From Pirellulales bacterium (GTDB lineage Bacteria; Planctomycetota; Planctomycetia; Pirellulales; Lacipirellulaceae), in the NCBI GenBank assembly GCA_022448345.1, contig JAKVCB010000005.1:29328-93327 (forward strand): a stretch of 64,000 bases of DNA, written 5' to 3'. A program made the position numbers and the translations under genes. The notes beneath the pieces are model-generated. The model searched no databases and was not told the DNA's origin. It saw only the letters and a program-made list of their open reading frames with translations. Shown piece by piece: positions 54,718 to 63,179 of the stretch (the stretch's first letter is position 1; each line of letters starts with the position of its first letter).

Positions 54718-54807
54718 ATCGCTCGGGGGGGGGTGCAGTTCTTGTGTGCCCCGGGCAAACGAAGGTTTCCGATTCTGCTTCAGGTGGGTTTCGCCGGTAT
54801 TGGCTCC

Positions 54808-55863
54808 ATGGATCACGAAGACCAATCAGGCAAAGGGTTACAGCGGCCCTCAGGTGCCACTAGCCAATTCGCTGCACGATGCCACAGTTTGTTACTTGGG
54901 GTAGGGCATGCCGCCGCCTGGAGTGTGGCACTCTTCCTGGTAGCCATGGTCTTTTTGCGAATCTTCTGGTTCGACGGCACGATCCTTCTTGTTTATTTCA
55001 ACACGTTCACATTGTATTTCTACCTGCCTGCCTATGCCTGCTTGCTGTGGGCCTGGAAATTTCGACGGCCGATGTTAGCGGCGATCAGCCTGGTGCCTAT
55101 CTTCTGTCAGGCTTGGCTCATTATTTCCGTGTTGTTCTTGCCAGCGGATGGTCTACAGCAGACCACGGTAGCTGGCCAGGCGGCCAACACCGCAGACCAG
55201 GTAAGAGTCCGGATTTTTTTTGCCAACGTCTGCTCGGTGAACAGGCAGATTGACCCGATGTTGGAAGAAATTGCTGCCGCTGACCCAGACATCGTCCTGC
55301 TTGCCGAATTTTCCCATCCGTGGCAGCAGGCTATGGGGCGGGCTGAGTTCATGGAGAAGTATCCTTACTCCTACAAGACTGCGAACTACGGGGGAAACGC
55401 GAACGGCATCTTTTCTCGATTTCCGATCAAGCTTCGAAAATCAGTCAGTGCCCAGTTATCCCGGTCAATCACGGTTGGTGTGGACGTTGATGGCAAGATC
55501 CTGCACGTGTTGGAGTTGCACGCGCCTCACCTGGTTTTTTCGCGAACAGAACCTTATTTTAAGTTCTGGCGTCGTTGCCAGAAAGTTGTCTCAGAACTTC
55601 CTCGACCCCTTGTGGTTATTGGAGATTTTAATGCAACACAATTCTCTGCAGCCTACGAACAGATGACGTCGGGTGATTTGCGGGGAGCCCATGTGGACCG
55701 TGGGCGGGGCATGGCAACCACTTGGCCAAACGGAAAGTTCTGGATTCCTCCCATTCGCATCGATCACGCTTTACTCTCGCCTCAGGTACAATGTCTTTCA
55801 ATTGTTGAGGGCCGCGGTGAAGGTTCCGATCACCGACCCCTCATCCTAGACATTGGTTTTTAA
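54808..55863 (+). CDS. Membrane endonuclease/exonuclease/phosphatase-family protein
   Basis: The 351-residue product has three N-terminal membrane helices (SVALFLVAMVFLRIFWF, FNTFTLYFYLPAYACLLWA, AISLVPIFCQAWLIISVLFL). An EEP domain follows with VRIFFANVCSVNRQ, DIVLLAEFSHPW, LVVIGDFNATQFSAAYEQM and the terminal EGSDHRPLILDIGF. Members of this fold include nucleases and phosphoinositide or lipid phosphatases. With the catalytic domain facing the envelope, a lipid or sugar phosphate substrate is plausible. It follows lpxI by 90 bases. Confidence 0.85.
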   Translation: MDHEDQSGKGLQRPSGATSQFAARCHSLLLGVGHAAAWSVALFLVAMVFLRIFWFDGTILLVYFNTFTLYFYLPAYACLLWAWKFRRPMLAAISLVPIFCQAWLIISVLFLPADGLQQTTVAGQAANTADQVRVRIFFANVCSVNRQIDPMLEEIAAADPDIVLLAEFSHPWQQAMGRAEFMEKYPYSYKTANYGGNANGIFSRFPIKLRKSVSAQLSRSITVGVDVDGKILHVLELHAPHLVFSRTEPYFKFWRRCQKVVSELPRPLVVIGDFNATQFSAAYEQMTSGDLRGAHVDRGRGMATTWPNGKFWIPPIRIDHALLSPQVQCLSIVEGRGEGSDHRPLILDIGF

Positions 55864-55899
55864 TATGTGTCCAACAAGGCGACATTTTCCAAACCTCGG

Positions 55900-56802
55900 A
55901 TGACCAGCATGACTTGCTTCATCAATGCAGTACCAATCAGCGTGAACTTGCAGAATCGCCCTCGGCACGTTCGTCCAGGAGAAGCAGCCAAAACAAACAG
56001 AACCCGTACCGGGGTATTCCTGGCTGGTTGTTCTTGCTGGTTACTTATTCTGGTTGGGTTCGCTGGAGAGCTTGCCCCTGCGCGGGGCGACTCCCCTTTG
56101 GCTCGCCCCACAGACACTTCCAGGCCTGATGAGGCCCCACAATTACCCGAACCAAAAACGCACTACATGGGCCGGGAGATTGCCCAAACCATGCACTTTC
56201 TGGGTGCTCCGTGGCTTGTCCGTGAGTCACGGGAACGCGAAGAGGATTGCAAAAAACTGCTCACGGCGTTGCCGCTCAAGCTGGGCGATTCGGTTTGTGA
56301 TATCGGTTGCGGGAACGGGTTTTACACTTTGCGTCTGGCTGGGCGGGTGGGACCCAATGGTAAAGTGTACGCCAGCGATATTCAGCAAGAAATGCTCAAC
56401 ATGTTGGTGGAACGGGCCAAGTCGCGACAGGTCACCAACGTTCTTCCTGTCTTGGGAACGCTTGTCGATCCCGACTTGCCGAGTGCCTCGATGGATCTGA
56501 TTCTAGCCGTGGACGTCTATCACGAATTTTCCTATCCCCAGGAGATGTTGGCTGCTCTTCGGACCTCACTCAAACCAACCGGACGTCTGGTCCTGGTCGA
56601 GTTTCGAAGCGAAGATCCAGCCGTGCCGATTAAGCCTCTGCACAAGATGAGTCAGGCCCAAATCATGCGCGAGTTACCAGAGAACGGGTTCAAATTAGTA
56701 GGCCAATTCCACGAACTTCCCTGGCAACACGTTTTGACCTTTGCCCGCGATGATTCGCCCTTGCCCGAAGTACCGCTGCAAGCGTGGAATCTCCCAGACT
56801 AG
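55900..56802 (+). CDS. Exported SAM-dependent methyltransferase
   Basis: The product is about 300 residues. The start is uncertain: GTG 55867, ATG 55900 and ATG 55909 are all possible. A hydrophobic segment (TGVFLAGCSCWLLILVGFAG) with a likely cleavage near PARG precedes a class I SAM domain: SVCDIGCGNGFYTLRLAGRV (motif I), KVYASDIQQEMLNMLVERA (motif II), LILAVDVYHEFSYPQEMLAA and LVLVEFRSED. The signal segment would place the domain outside the cytoplasm, where SAM is normally absent. Either the segment is only an anchor or the enzyme works in an intracytoplasmic space. Confidence 0.8.
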   Translation: MTSMTCFINAVPISVNLQNRPRHVRPGEAAKTNRTRTGVFLAGCSCWLLILVGFAGELAPARGDSPLARPTDTSRPDEAPQLPEPKTHYMGREIAQTMHFLGAPWLVRESREREEDCKKLLTALPLKLGDSVCDIGCGNGFYTLRLAGRVGPNGKVYASDIQQEMLNMLVERAKSRQVTNVLPVLGTLVDPDLPSASMDLILAVDVYHEFSYPQEMLAALRTSLKPTGRLVLVEFRSEDPAVPIKPLHKMSQAQIMRELPENGFKLVGQFHELPWQHVLTFARDDSPLPEVPLQAWNLPD

Positions 56803-57345
56803 AGGCAGATGCCTGGCGATCCAGGTCGAAGCAACCGTAGTTCCCTACGGGGGTTGCCCCAATTCGACTGGCGTTTCATGGTTGGAACCTATCCATACAT
56901 AATGGGCCTAACTATTGCTCAATTTATCACGTAAACCGTTGTTCAGTAACGATTTATGTCTTTTTTTGCTGTGCGACGGTGGCGTTTGGGGATTGCTGCA
57001 ACCAGCACAATCAGACAACTTTCTCCATAAACCCGCGTTCTCCCAACGAGAATCGTTGTATGATCCTCGAATCTGACTAGAATAAACAGCATGGAGTCTC
57101 GTTAGGTAATGAGACGGTGAGGCGGTGATCGAACCAGTTTTGCTTTGGCCCCCGTCCCGTTCCCAGCAAATGGCTGGAGCAGTCTCCATCAGAAGTCGCA
57201 ACTGCCTCACTAGCTTTGTGACCAAGGTTTTGTTTGAGAGTTGTGTTGTCCAACGGGCATTCAAGGACTGTGTGGCCTAACTGGGCGCAGGTATCGGCGG
57301 AAAAGGACGCGCTGGTCTACTGCCAAGCTAACTTTCTGAGAAAGT
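56803..57345. other. Long spacer without a recognisable gene
   Basis: This 543-base spacer separates the methyltransferase from the sigma-54 activator. Several open frames exist on both strands, but none has a ribosome site, a domain or coding-like composition that I can support. The 3' half is AT-richer. It should hold the activator's promoter. Confidence 0.45.
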
Positions 57346-58344
57346 ATGACCGAGCAAACCGCTCCTTCCCTAGAAACTCTGCTTGATCGGCGTCCTGAAG
57401 AGGCCAATAGCTGGGTGCTAGGCAATAATCCACAAGTCGGGCGTATTGCCCGTCACGCCGAGCGTGCTGCGCAAGTGCAATGTACCGTACTTGTAACCGG
57501 TGAAACGGGAACAGGTAAGGAAATTTGGGCACGTTTGCTGCATGAGCTCAGTCCAAGACGCAACAAACCGTTTGTGCCGGTTAACTGTGCTGCGTTGACG
57601 GCAACCCTGGCCGAAAGCCAGTTGTTTGGTCACGAGAAGGGCGCATTCACCGGTGCTGCTGGGCGGAGTTTAGGTGTGTTCCGTGCCGCCCAGGGTGGTG
57701 TGGTGTTTCTGGACGAAGTCGGCGAAATGCCAATAGAATTGCAGCCCAAACTGCTTCGCGCGTTGCAGGAATCGGAAGTAACACCGGTTGGTTCTTCGCA
57801 TCCGGAGCAGTTCGATGTGATGGTGATTGCCGCGACAAACCGTAAGTTGGACGTGGAGGTGGACAAAGGCCGCTTCCGTGAAGATCTTTACTATCGGCTC
57901 AACATGGTTGAACTGGAGATTCCGGCGCTCCGAAATCGGATCGATGACATTCCCTTGTTTGTCGAGTTCTTTTCGCGCCGATTTGCGGCCAAGTACAGTC
58001 GTGACATGTGGTGGCCCAGTGAGGAGTTGCTGGGACAGTTTTCCGCTTATCCCTGGCCTGGCAACGTACGCCAACTGGGACACGTAATTGAGCAGGCCTA
58101 TGTTTTGGATTGTGAACCACGACTACCCAATAAAGTAGCGGAACGGACCGAGGCAACGCTGCCTTACACCGATCTTAGCCAACTAAGGTCCGCCGCAGTC
58201 CGCCAGGCAATGCGTTCCACACAGGGTCACAAGGGTCGTGCCGCAAAGTTGCTGGGCGTGCATGCCAATACGATGACCCGCTTGTTGGCCCAGATTCGTG
58301 AAGAGCAAAAGAGTGAAGAAGCGGATCAAGCTGAGGGTCTCTAA
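57346..58344 (+). CDS. Sigma-54-dependent transcriptional activator without a sensor domain
   Basis: The 332-residue product is almost only an AAA+ bEBP core plus DNA-binding tail. Walker A is VTGETGTGKEIWARLL (51-58 core), the sigma-54 contact loop is GHEKGAFTGAAGRSLGVF with GAFTGA at 99-104, and Walker B is GGVVFLDEVGEMP (119-124 core). ATNRKLDVEVDKGRFREDLY, YPWPGNVRQLGHVIEQAY and a Fis-type helix-turn-helix (AMRSTQGHKGRAAKLLGVHA) follow. The first 25 residues are too short for a receiver or GAF domain. Activity is likely set by expression, a separate inhibitor, or oligomer state, as in PspF. Confidence 0.92.
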   Translation: MTEQTAPSLETLLDRRPEEANSWVLGNNPQVGRIARHAERAAQVQCTVLVTGETGTGKEIWARLLHELSPRRNKPFVPVNCAALTATLAESQLFGHEKGAFTGAAGRSLGVFRAAQGGVVFLDEVGEMPIELQPKLLRALQESEVTPVGSSHPEQFDVMVIAATNRKLDVEVDKGRFREDLYYRLNMVELEIPALRNRIDDIPLFVEFFSRRFAAKYSRDMWWPSEELLGQFSAYPWPGNVRQLGHVIEQAYVLDCEPRLPNKVAERTEATLPYTDLSQLRSAAVRQAMRSTQGHKGRAAKLLGVHANTMTRLLAQIREEQKSEEADQAEGL

Positions 58345-58661
58345 GGGCCCTTGTTGGGGTTGCCTCAAGTAACTCTGATCTCTCGTCGCCGCCAGCCATC
58401 TCTACAAGCGTTGATTCATCCTGGGCTGGAAAACATTGGAATCCCCGGTATGGTCCTGGTGCGAAAATTACCAACGATGCAGACGGTTTTGCGATAGGTC
58501 CTCTTGGCACGGCCGATGAAGCCCTGCTCGCGGTGCAACACGCGCGGCGTCGGCTAAAATTGACGGCCAATGAAACCAGGGCACGACTCGGCCCCATACT
58601 GGTCGGCACCGTACTGGACAGGCCGTTGGGCTTTGTGGGATATGCCATCGAGCCACGGTGA
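58345..58661 (+). pseudogene. Unidentified open segment, possibly a gene remnant
   Basis: The plus-strand frame ending at TGA 58659-58661 has no stop through this interval, and its codon choice looks like a coding sequence near its end. It reads DADGFAIGPLGTADEALLAV, then QHARRRLKLTANETRARLGP and ILVGTVLDRPLGFVGYAIEP. No ATG or GTG start is visible after the activator gene, and the frame runs back into that gene. It could be the 3' end of a truncated gene or chance. I do not recognise it. The 59 kb side (58662-59120) shows nothing supportable. Confidence 0.3.
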
Positions 58662-59120
58662 CTCACCTGAGACGGGACGTGCATTTGGTGCTGATCCGGG
58701 CGAAGAAGATGTTGCCCGGACTTGTTGGGACGTCAGCGGTCAGCGGTGGTGATTGCTGCATTGTGAAGCCATCGTACAACAGACCAACCAGAAACTTGCC
58801 ATCAGGTCAAACTATTCCCGTTTCAGTCCAGTGAGAAACTCCTCCCCATCTGCGGATCGTTACGCTTGCGGTTGGCTTCGCAGGTCGTTGTGTGCAACGC
58901 ACAAGTTGCTCAGTTTGGGGCACCTCACGACATCCAGGTGACTATGCTGTCTTGGAGGTGGGCCTGATTCGACGAAGTACGAAAGGTTGCAACTTTCCGT
59001 GTGCAACCGCATACACCATTGTCCCAATCAGGTTCGAAAAAAATGCCCGCCACGCGTTGCCTCCATCGAACGGTTGATTGCCCCGGTAGCCGTCGAACAA
59101 AGCCACGTTTAGCAACGGTC

Positions 59121-59537
59121 TTATGCCGAAGGACGCTGCAGTTTTTGAACCGCTTTGCGGAGTTCCTCACTGGTCCAGCCACGATTTTCGGCCTCGCGCA
59201 GCATGTTTCGCTGTTGATCATGAGGAAGTCGGGCAACGACTGCGTGAGCTGACCAGGAAAGCGAAGTCGATCGGTTTCCCAACGGCACCCTTCGAGCCAC
59301 AGAAGCGTAACGGCTGAGTTGCTCGGTAGATACGATCCCTTCGCACATCTGTGAAAAGGATTCCCCAAAATGGTCTTCGCCGTGGTTTAGCAGATCGCCA
59401 ATCCACCATGGCCCGGCCCGCTGGCACCACAAGGCAAATTGCAGCGGCCCCTTCCATTGATCGAGTTGGGGTCGGCCGGAAAATTTCACACCCACCGACG
59501 TGAACTGAAACGGTCCGAGCGAGATAGTCGGAGGCAT
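59121..59537 (-). CDS. LmbU-like conserved protein, possible DNA-binding
   Basis: The 138-residue product has a conserved pattern: FALWCQRAGPWWIGDLLNHG, EDHFGESFSQ, LSRYASVARRVPLGNRSTSL, SWSAHAVVARLPHDQQRNML and EAENRGWTSEELRKAVQKL. The WW-IGD, Y-x-x-VA and LSW-xH landmarks resemble the LmbU family of putative transcriptional regulators and related phage or island proteins. I am confident it is a real gene but less sure of the name. No signal peptide. No Shine-Dalgarno is apparent at the ATG. Confidence 0.7.
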   Translation of the reverse strand: MPPTISLGPFQFTSVGVKFSGRPQLDQWKGPLQFALWCQRAGPWWIGDLLNHGEDHFGESFSQMCEGIVSTEQLSRYASVARRVPLGNRSTSLSWSAHAVVARLPHDQQRNMLREAENRGWTSEELRKAVQKLQRPSA

Positions 59538-59814
59538 GGCGGACGATGAAATCAGGAAAAATGAACGACCAGACGATTACCAGATTCTAGAGGGATGACC
59601 AGAAGCAATGGAAGTCTATTCAGGAGGACTTTTGCTTAATCTGAACCAAAGCCCTTTTTTGGAGGTGCGGCAGGCAATTGTGGTTTTCAGCTAAACCTGC
59701 CTTTGATCTTCTTGCGCATACCTGCCTGGCGATGGAAACCCTCTGGCCCGGTTTAGTCCCTATTTTGGCTATATCCCCAAAAAGCAATGTGGGTTGGTAT
59801 TCCAGAAATCTTAG

Positions 59815-59845
59815 GCTGGCAAGTCTCTTTTAGAGATTTGCCAGC
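59815..59845 (-). terminator. Hairpin overlapping the stop codon of the exported unknown
   Basis: GCTGGCAAGTCTC (59815-59827) and GAGATTTGCCAGC (59833-59845) form a 13-bp stem with one mismatch and a five-base loop. On the minus strand it covers the last codons and the TAA of the gene ending at 59830. The following bases are not a clear U-run, so it may stabilise the 3' end or terminate transcription. Confidence 0.5.
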
Positions 59846-60456
59846 AACATTCCCGGAGTCGGTTTGTTGTGGTGGGTCAACTTCTGGAAGTCGACCGAGT
59901 GTGACTTCCATAACAACAAAATTGGTTTGTTATCGTCTTGGGGGGGATCGTAGGTGTCCAAGACTTTGAACCTCGAGACTCCACGACCTGATCGAAGCAA
60001 TATTTTGTAGTCCGTGTCACCCGATGTCATCCGGACGTTCGCTTCATGATCTTTTCCGGCCGTCGTGAAAAGAGGTTCCCCAGCCCGGGAGGCGATCTCG
60101 GCATGGATGGATGTTTTGCTGGGGAAGTCCACCTCGGGAAAAGCACTCGGTAATGTTGCAGCGACAACTTTAGGGCGGTTGGCCATCTCATAGACCTGGA
60201 GAAGGTTTTGCACGCGTCCTGGCTTTTTCGACACTTGGCTTGCCTCGAGGCGATTTGTCCCAGGCCGGCTGGAGTCTTGTTTGAGCCCATTGACCGGCTT
60301 GTTCGCACAGGGCTTACTGGGGCCGAAAGTGGCTACCCATTTGTCGTTGTTTGTAGGCATTTCAAGCGCAAAGAAAAACGACTCGCCTTGAAGGGTTCCA
60401 CTTACCAATAGGACCGCCGTTACAAACCCTGCTGTAATGTTGAATCCGCGTTGCAT
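59830..60456 (-). CDS. Exported protein of unknown function
   Basis: The 208-residue product has a signal peptide (MQRGFNITAGFVTAVLLVSG, cleavage near TLQGES). The mature part has few regular motifs: KVLDTYDPPQDDNKPILLLW, and a polar N-terminal half rich in Lys, Pro and Asn. GGGGGAAA precedes the ATG at 60456, so this start is preferred over 60510. A strong hairpin covers its stop codon. I do not recognise a family. Confidence 0.6.
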   Translation of the reverse strand: MQRGFNITAGFVTAVLLVSGTLQGESFFFALEMPTNNDKWVATFGPSKPCANKPVNGLKQDSSRPGTNRLEASQVSKKPGRVQNLLQVYEMANRPKVVAATLPSAFPEVDFPSKTSIHAEIASRAGEPLFTTAGKDHEANVRMTSGDTDYKILLRSGRGVSRFKVLDTYDPPQDDNKPILLLWKSHSVDFQKLTHHNKPTPGMLLANL

Positions 60457-61101
60457 CGAATTTTCCCCCGCTTGGTTTTGGACTGCTGTGGTTGATCGGC
60501 TTTTTGCCATCGTTTGCCTGGTCGCACTGTTGGTGCGGACTGGCGATTGGTTTCTTCTATTTGCAATCTTTGTGTCGCAATCTTTGTGCCAATTGTAGGG
60601 GCCCAGCTCTCGATGGATGCATAAACCGTTATATAGACTTGGTTTATGTAAACTCTAATTGCCAGCTCCACTTACAGAGTCAGATTTGCGGTGGGTCTGA
60701 GACTTTGGCTTCTCAGCCCTAAGTGCTTTCAATAGGTTTGTGGGCGCGACCCTTGAAGGGGTCAACATAAAACCATGCAACCTGTTTTTATCAAAGACAT
60801 TACAACGATAGATGGTTTGAACACCAGTGTGTGAGATAGAGATAATATGAGCTACTTCATATATTTATATGACAACAGAGAGTTTATCCAGGCGGTCACA
60901 TTCCTTGTGACAATTCATTAAGACAGTGAAAAGACACCATAAGATGTTGTTACATAACAGTTTACAAAATAAAAAATGATTGGGAGCTCACTGGATTGGT
61001 GACTGGGGCCATGGTGCCAGGCCTCTGCTTGAAATCTCAGGAAAGTTCATAACTACCTTTATGAAAACATCTTAGGTCGATTATAAAAAATACTTACACG
61101 T
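60457..61101. other. AT-rich spacer upstream of the sigma-54 promoter candidate
   Basis: These roughly 645 bases are clearly AT-richer than the rest of the window, especially 60760-61095. Only short overlapping frames are present and none is convincing. An AT-rich stretch upstream of a -24/-12 promoter is where activator or IHF-type sites would be expected, but I could not define any. Confidence 0.45.
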
Positions 61102-61118
61102 TTGGCACGGGAGTCGCA
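61102..61118 (+). promoter_or_regulatory. Candidate sigma-54 (-24/-12) promoter
   Basis: TTGGCACGGGAGTCGCA matches the consensus TTGGCACG-N4-TTGCA at every position but one (C in place of T in the -12 element). The GG and GC dinucleotides have the required spacing. It lies 118 bases before the start of a small basic protein and downstream of an AT-rich stretch. A sigma-54 activator gene is 3 kb upstream. The link between the two is inference. Confidence 0.55.
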
Positions 61119-61235
61119 TTTAGTCCCCAGCGTGAGGCGTCGCTGGCGGATCCAGAGTCAACCAGCTGAATGCCTGGAAGGTTTGATCGAGGGGTCGAGC
61201 TTTCACCCTTATCCCGTGTTTTGGAGGAATTGATG

Positions 61236-61415
61236 ATGAGTCACAACCAGCGTTACCAGGCAGCGGAGCTTGAGTATGGCGGAGATGCGTTTCACCGAGA
61301 GGAACGCATCGTACCCAGTAGGACACGTCGGGCACCGGCAGGTCGTCGACGGAACAAAAGTCCCCAATCGTTTAACGGCATGCACCGGCGACGCAAACGC
61401 AAGATGAGCTGGTAG
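61236..61415 (+). CDS. Small basic protein (paralogue A)
   Basis: The 59-residue product starts MSHNQRYQAAELEYGGD. A GGAGGAA ribosome site lies seven bases upstream, and a second ATG at 61233 is possible. The C-terminal half is strongly basic (SRTRRAPAGRRRNKS) and ends NGMHRRRKRKMSW. That ending aligns with the last residues of the small protein at 62473 (RGIHQRRNKPMGW): G-[MI]-H-x-RR-x(3)-M-x-W. The charge suggests nucleic acid or ribosome binding, but no family is recognised. It follows the candidate sigma-54 promoter. Confidence 0.68.
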   Translation: MSHNQRYQAAELEYGGDAFHREERIVPSRTRRAPAGRRRNKSPQSFNGMHRRRKRKMSW

Positions 61416-61797
61416 ATCGCTGGGAGTCGCCAAATTCGTGCTGTAGTTCTGCAGACGTGCGGCGACAAGTCAAGGCGGACTTCGGTTTGCGTACAAACCT
61501 GTGCTGTGAATGGCAGGGTGTGGAAGATAACCAGGTGAAGTCGAGTTGGTGTTTTTCAGGATGCGTGTCGCGGCGAGGGTCTGCCCGAAGTGTGTAGGCA
61601 GATGTCGAGATAGACATAAACAACCAGGTTATGCGTACCCGGTTAATGACAAAACAGTAGAAGATCCAATAACGATCTCCTGCAATGCAATTAAAGAGCT
61701 TTGACTTAGATGCGGAGTGCAATGCTGTGTAAGTGTTGGGCGGTCAACGGCATCGACAAAGTTATATCGGTTTCAACATAGAGCGAGTTATCACACG
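61416..61797. other. Spacer without a recognisable gene
   Basis: These 382 bases separate the first small basic protein from the receiver-like protein. The frame of the receiver-like protein opens before its ATG (from 61717) but lacks a ribosome site there. No terminator hairpin with a T-run was found, so transcription could read through. Confidence 0.4.
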
Positions 61798-62298
61798 ATG
61801 AACGAACATGAAACAACGTTATCAGCCATGGCAAATGTTGCGGGAACACGCCAGGTGGTTTCAAGAAAACCCGCACCTCCGACGGTGTACCAATGCATGG
61901 TGGTGTCCCCGAGCGAGGAGCGAGGAAAGTTTTTTCAGGATGCGGCTGTTGCACAGGGATGGGAGACGATCACGGTTTCCGATGTGGATACCGCAGCTCA
62001 AAAGGCGGTGAAGAATCGTATCGGACTTGCTGTGGTCGATCTTGAAGGAGTGGACAGTTCCAGTCAGGTACCTTACCGAGAGCTCGTCCAGGAGATGATC
62101 GACAATGCAGATGGAATTCCGTTGTTGGTCGTGTGTGGGCCAGAAGACGATCCCACGGGGGAGATTTGGTCGCGCCAGCTCGGTGTATGGATGTACCTGC
62201 CAGGTGTCGATGACCAAAGTGATGTGGCCATGTTATGCGGCGAAGCAAGGAATGTCGTTGAGAAACTTAAAGGCCAACCCGTGTCGAAAGAACGATAG
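61798..62298 (+). CDS. Degenerate receiver-like protein
   Basis: The 166-residue product has an N-terminal polar stretch, then an alternating beta/alpha pattern like a response-regulator receiver domain: YQCMVVSPSEERGKFFQDAA, WETITVSDVDTAAQKAV, IGLAVVDLEGVDSS (the Asp at the end of strand 3), IPLLVVCGPEDDPTGEIW and a final LGVWMYLPGV. The N-terminal acidic pair (VVSPSEE) is not the usual DD, and the last Lys is missing. Phosphorylation is therefore doubtful. It is flanked by small basic proteins. Family assignment is moderate. Confidence 0.65.
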   Translation: MNEHETTLSAMANVAGTRQVVSRKPAPPTVYQCMVVSPSEERGKFFQDAAVAQGWETITVSDVDTAAQKAVKNRIGLAVVDLEGVDSSSQVPYRELVQEMIDNADGIPLLVVCGPEDDPTGEIWSRQLGVWMYLPGVDDQSDVAMLCGEARNVVEKLKGQPVSKER

Positions 62299-62341
62299 AG
62301 TTCACAACGAGTTGGGTGCGGTTACGAAAGCTAAAAAAACG

Positions 62342-62476
62342 ATGGACAAAAAGTCGTCGTACTACGGTTACTACAAAGACGGTTCTACGGAGATCTGTTC
62401 GAAGTGTAGAAGGTTGAAAAAACCAGGGTTGTTTGTCACCGAACGGGTCAAAGTGTTGAAAGGGGGAATTCGATGA
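62342..62476 (+). CDS. 44-residue CxxC microprotein, coupled to the next gene
   Basis: The product reads MDKKSSYYGYYKDGSTEICS, then KCRRLKKPGLFVTERVKVLK and GGIR. It holds one CSKC pair and is highly basic. Its stop overlaps the next start as ATGA (62473-62476). The four-base overlap and the position between two supported genes argue that it is translated. A single CxxC could bind metal in a dimer or be redox active. The Shine-Dalgarno at its own start is weak. Confidence 0.55.
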   Translation: MDKKSSYYGYYKDGSTEICSKCRRLKKPGLFVTERVKVLKGGIR

Positions 62477-62661
62477 GGAGTTCGAATTATCGGGATGAAT
62501 CCGACGGGGAATACATCTCTGATCAAAAGCAGCGAACAATAAAGTACAGCGTCAGTAGGAAGCCACATAGTCGTACAAGATCCAAAGTGAAACGCCCTTC
62601 AACCGACCAGGTTGCGAAACGTGGCATTCACCAGCGGCGCAACAAACCGATGGGTTGGTAA
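62473..62661 (+). CDS. Small basic protein (paralogue B)
   Basis: The 62-residue product starts MRSSNYRDESDGEYISDQKQ and ends in the basic tail VAKRGIHQRRNKPMGW, which matches the tail of the protein at 61236. AAGGGGG lies eight bases before the ATG. The start overlaps the preceding microprotein stop by four bases. Acidic N-terminus and basic C-terminus are shared with paralogue A. Function unknown; RNA, DNA or ribosome binding would fit the charge. Confidence 0.68.
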   Translation: MRSSNYRDESDGEYISDQKQRTIKYSVSRKPHSRTRSKVKRPSTDQVAKRGIHQRRNKPMGW

Positions 62662-63179
62662 TAGGCAATCGTACAACGTGACAACAGCGAGAGCTGTATT
62701 GAAAAAAGTCGAGTTTAGGTTCGGGTGTCGTGCATACGGGTAACCGAGCCAGAAAATCTTTTCCCATTCTATTGAAGTTTGTCCCGATGTGTGGTCTGCG
62801 CTGGCGGTACGCGCAGAAAACCTAAGGGGCGTGAGAGGGTATGAACATCATGGTTTCGAGTTGGAAAAAATTCACTGGCTGGTCATTGGGGCGCCCTTGG
62901 CTCTGGGGGTATCCCGCCCGGCCAATGCCGATGCGATCAAAACGCAGTTGCCGGATCGAGGTGATACGTTCTCCCGGACCAGCTTTGGAAACGCATTTAT
63001 CGACCGTGAACGTTTATGGATTGTTCGCCCGCCAACACGTCAATCCACCAATGGCGTCTCTGTCCAGTACCGTTGCGGTGCTGTCGATGAGGGGTCTTCA
63101 GCAAACACACGACATACAAAAATTTAACAGTTTCAACGGTCGTTTTCCGATCAAGCACATTTCGCGAGGGAGTTTTATC
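62662..63179. other. Spacer upstream of the second PEP-CTERM gene
   Basis: This stretch is open in the frame of the PEP-CTERM gene from 62841, but the translation there has no signal peptide or conserved motif, while the ATG at 63180 has both a ribosome site and a signal peptide. I therefore treat these 518 bases as non-coding leader. No other gene is visible. Confidence 0.5.

Noticed and set aside
53596-54825. 409-codon open frame on the minus strand
   Set aside because: It is antisense to the end of lpxD and all of lpxI, both of which are firmly identified.
58175-58684. 169-codon open frame on the minus strand overlapping the end of the sigma-54 activator
   Set aside because: It overlaps the helix-turn-helix of a confident gene and is rich in Ser/Pro/Arg without motifs.
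62841-63179. N-terminal extension of the second PEP-CTERM protein
   Set aside because: It has no conserved sequence, and the ATG at 63180 has a ribosome site and starts a normal signal peptide.
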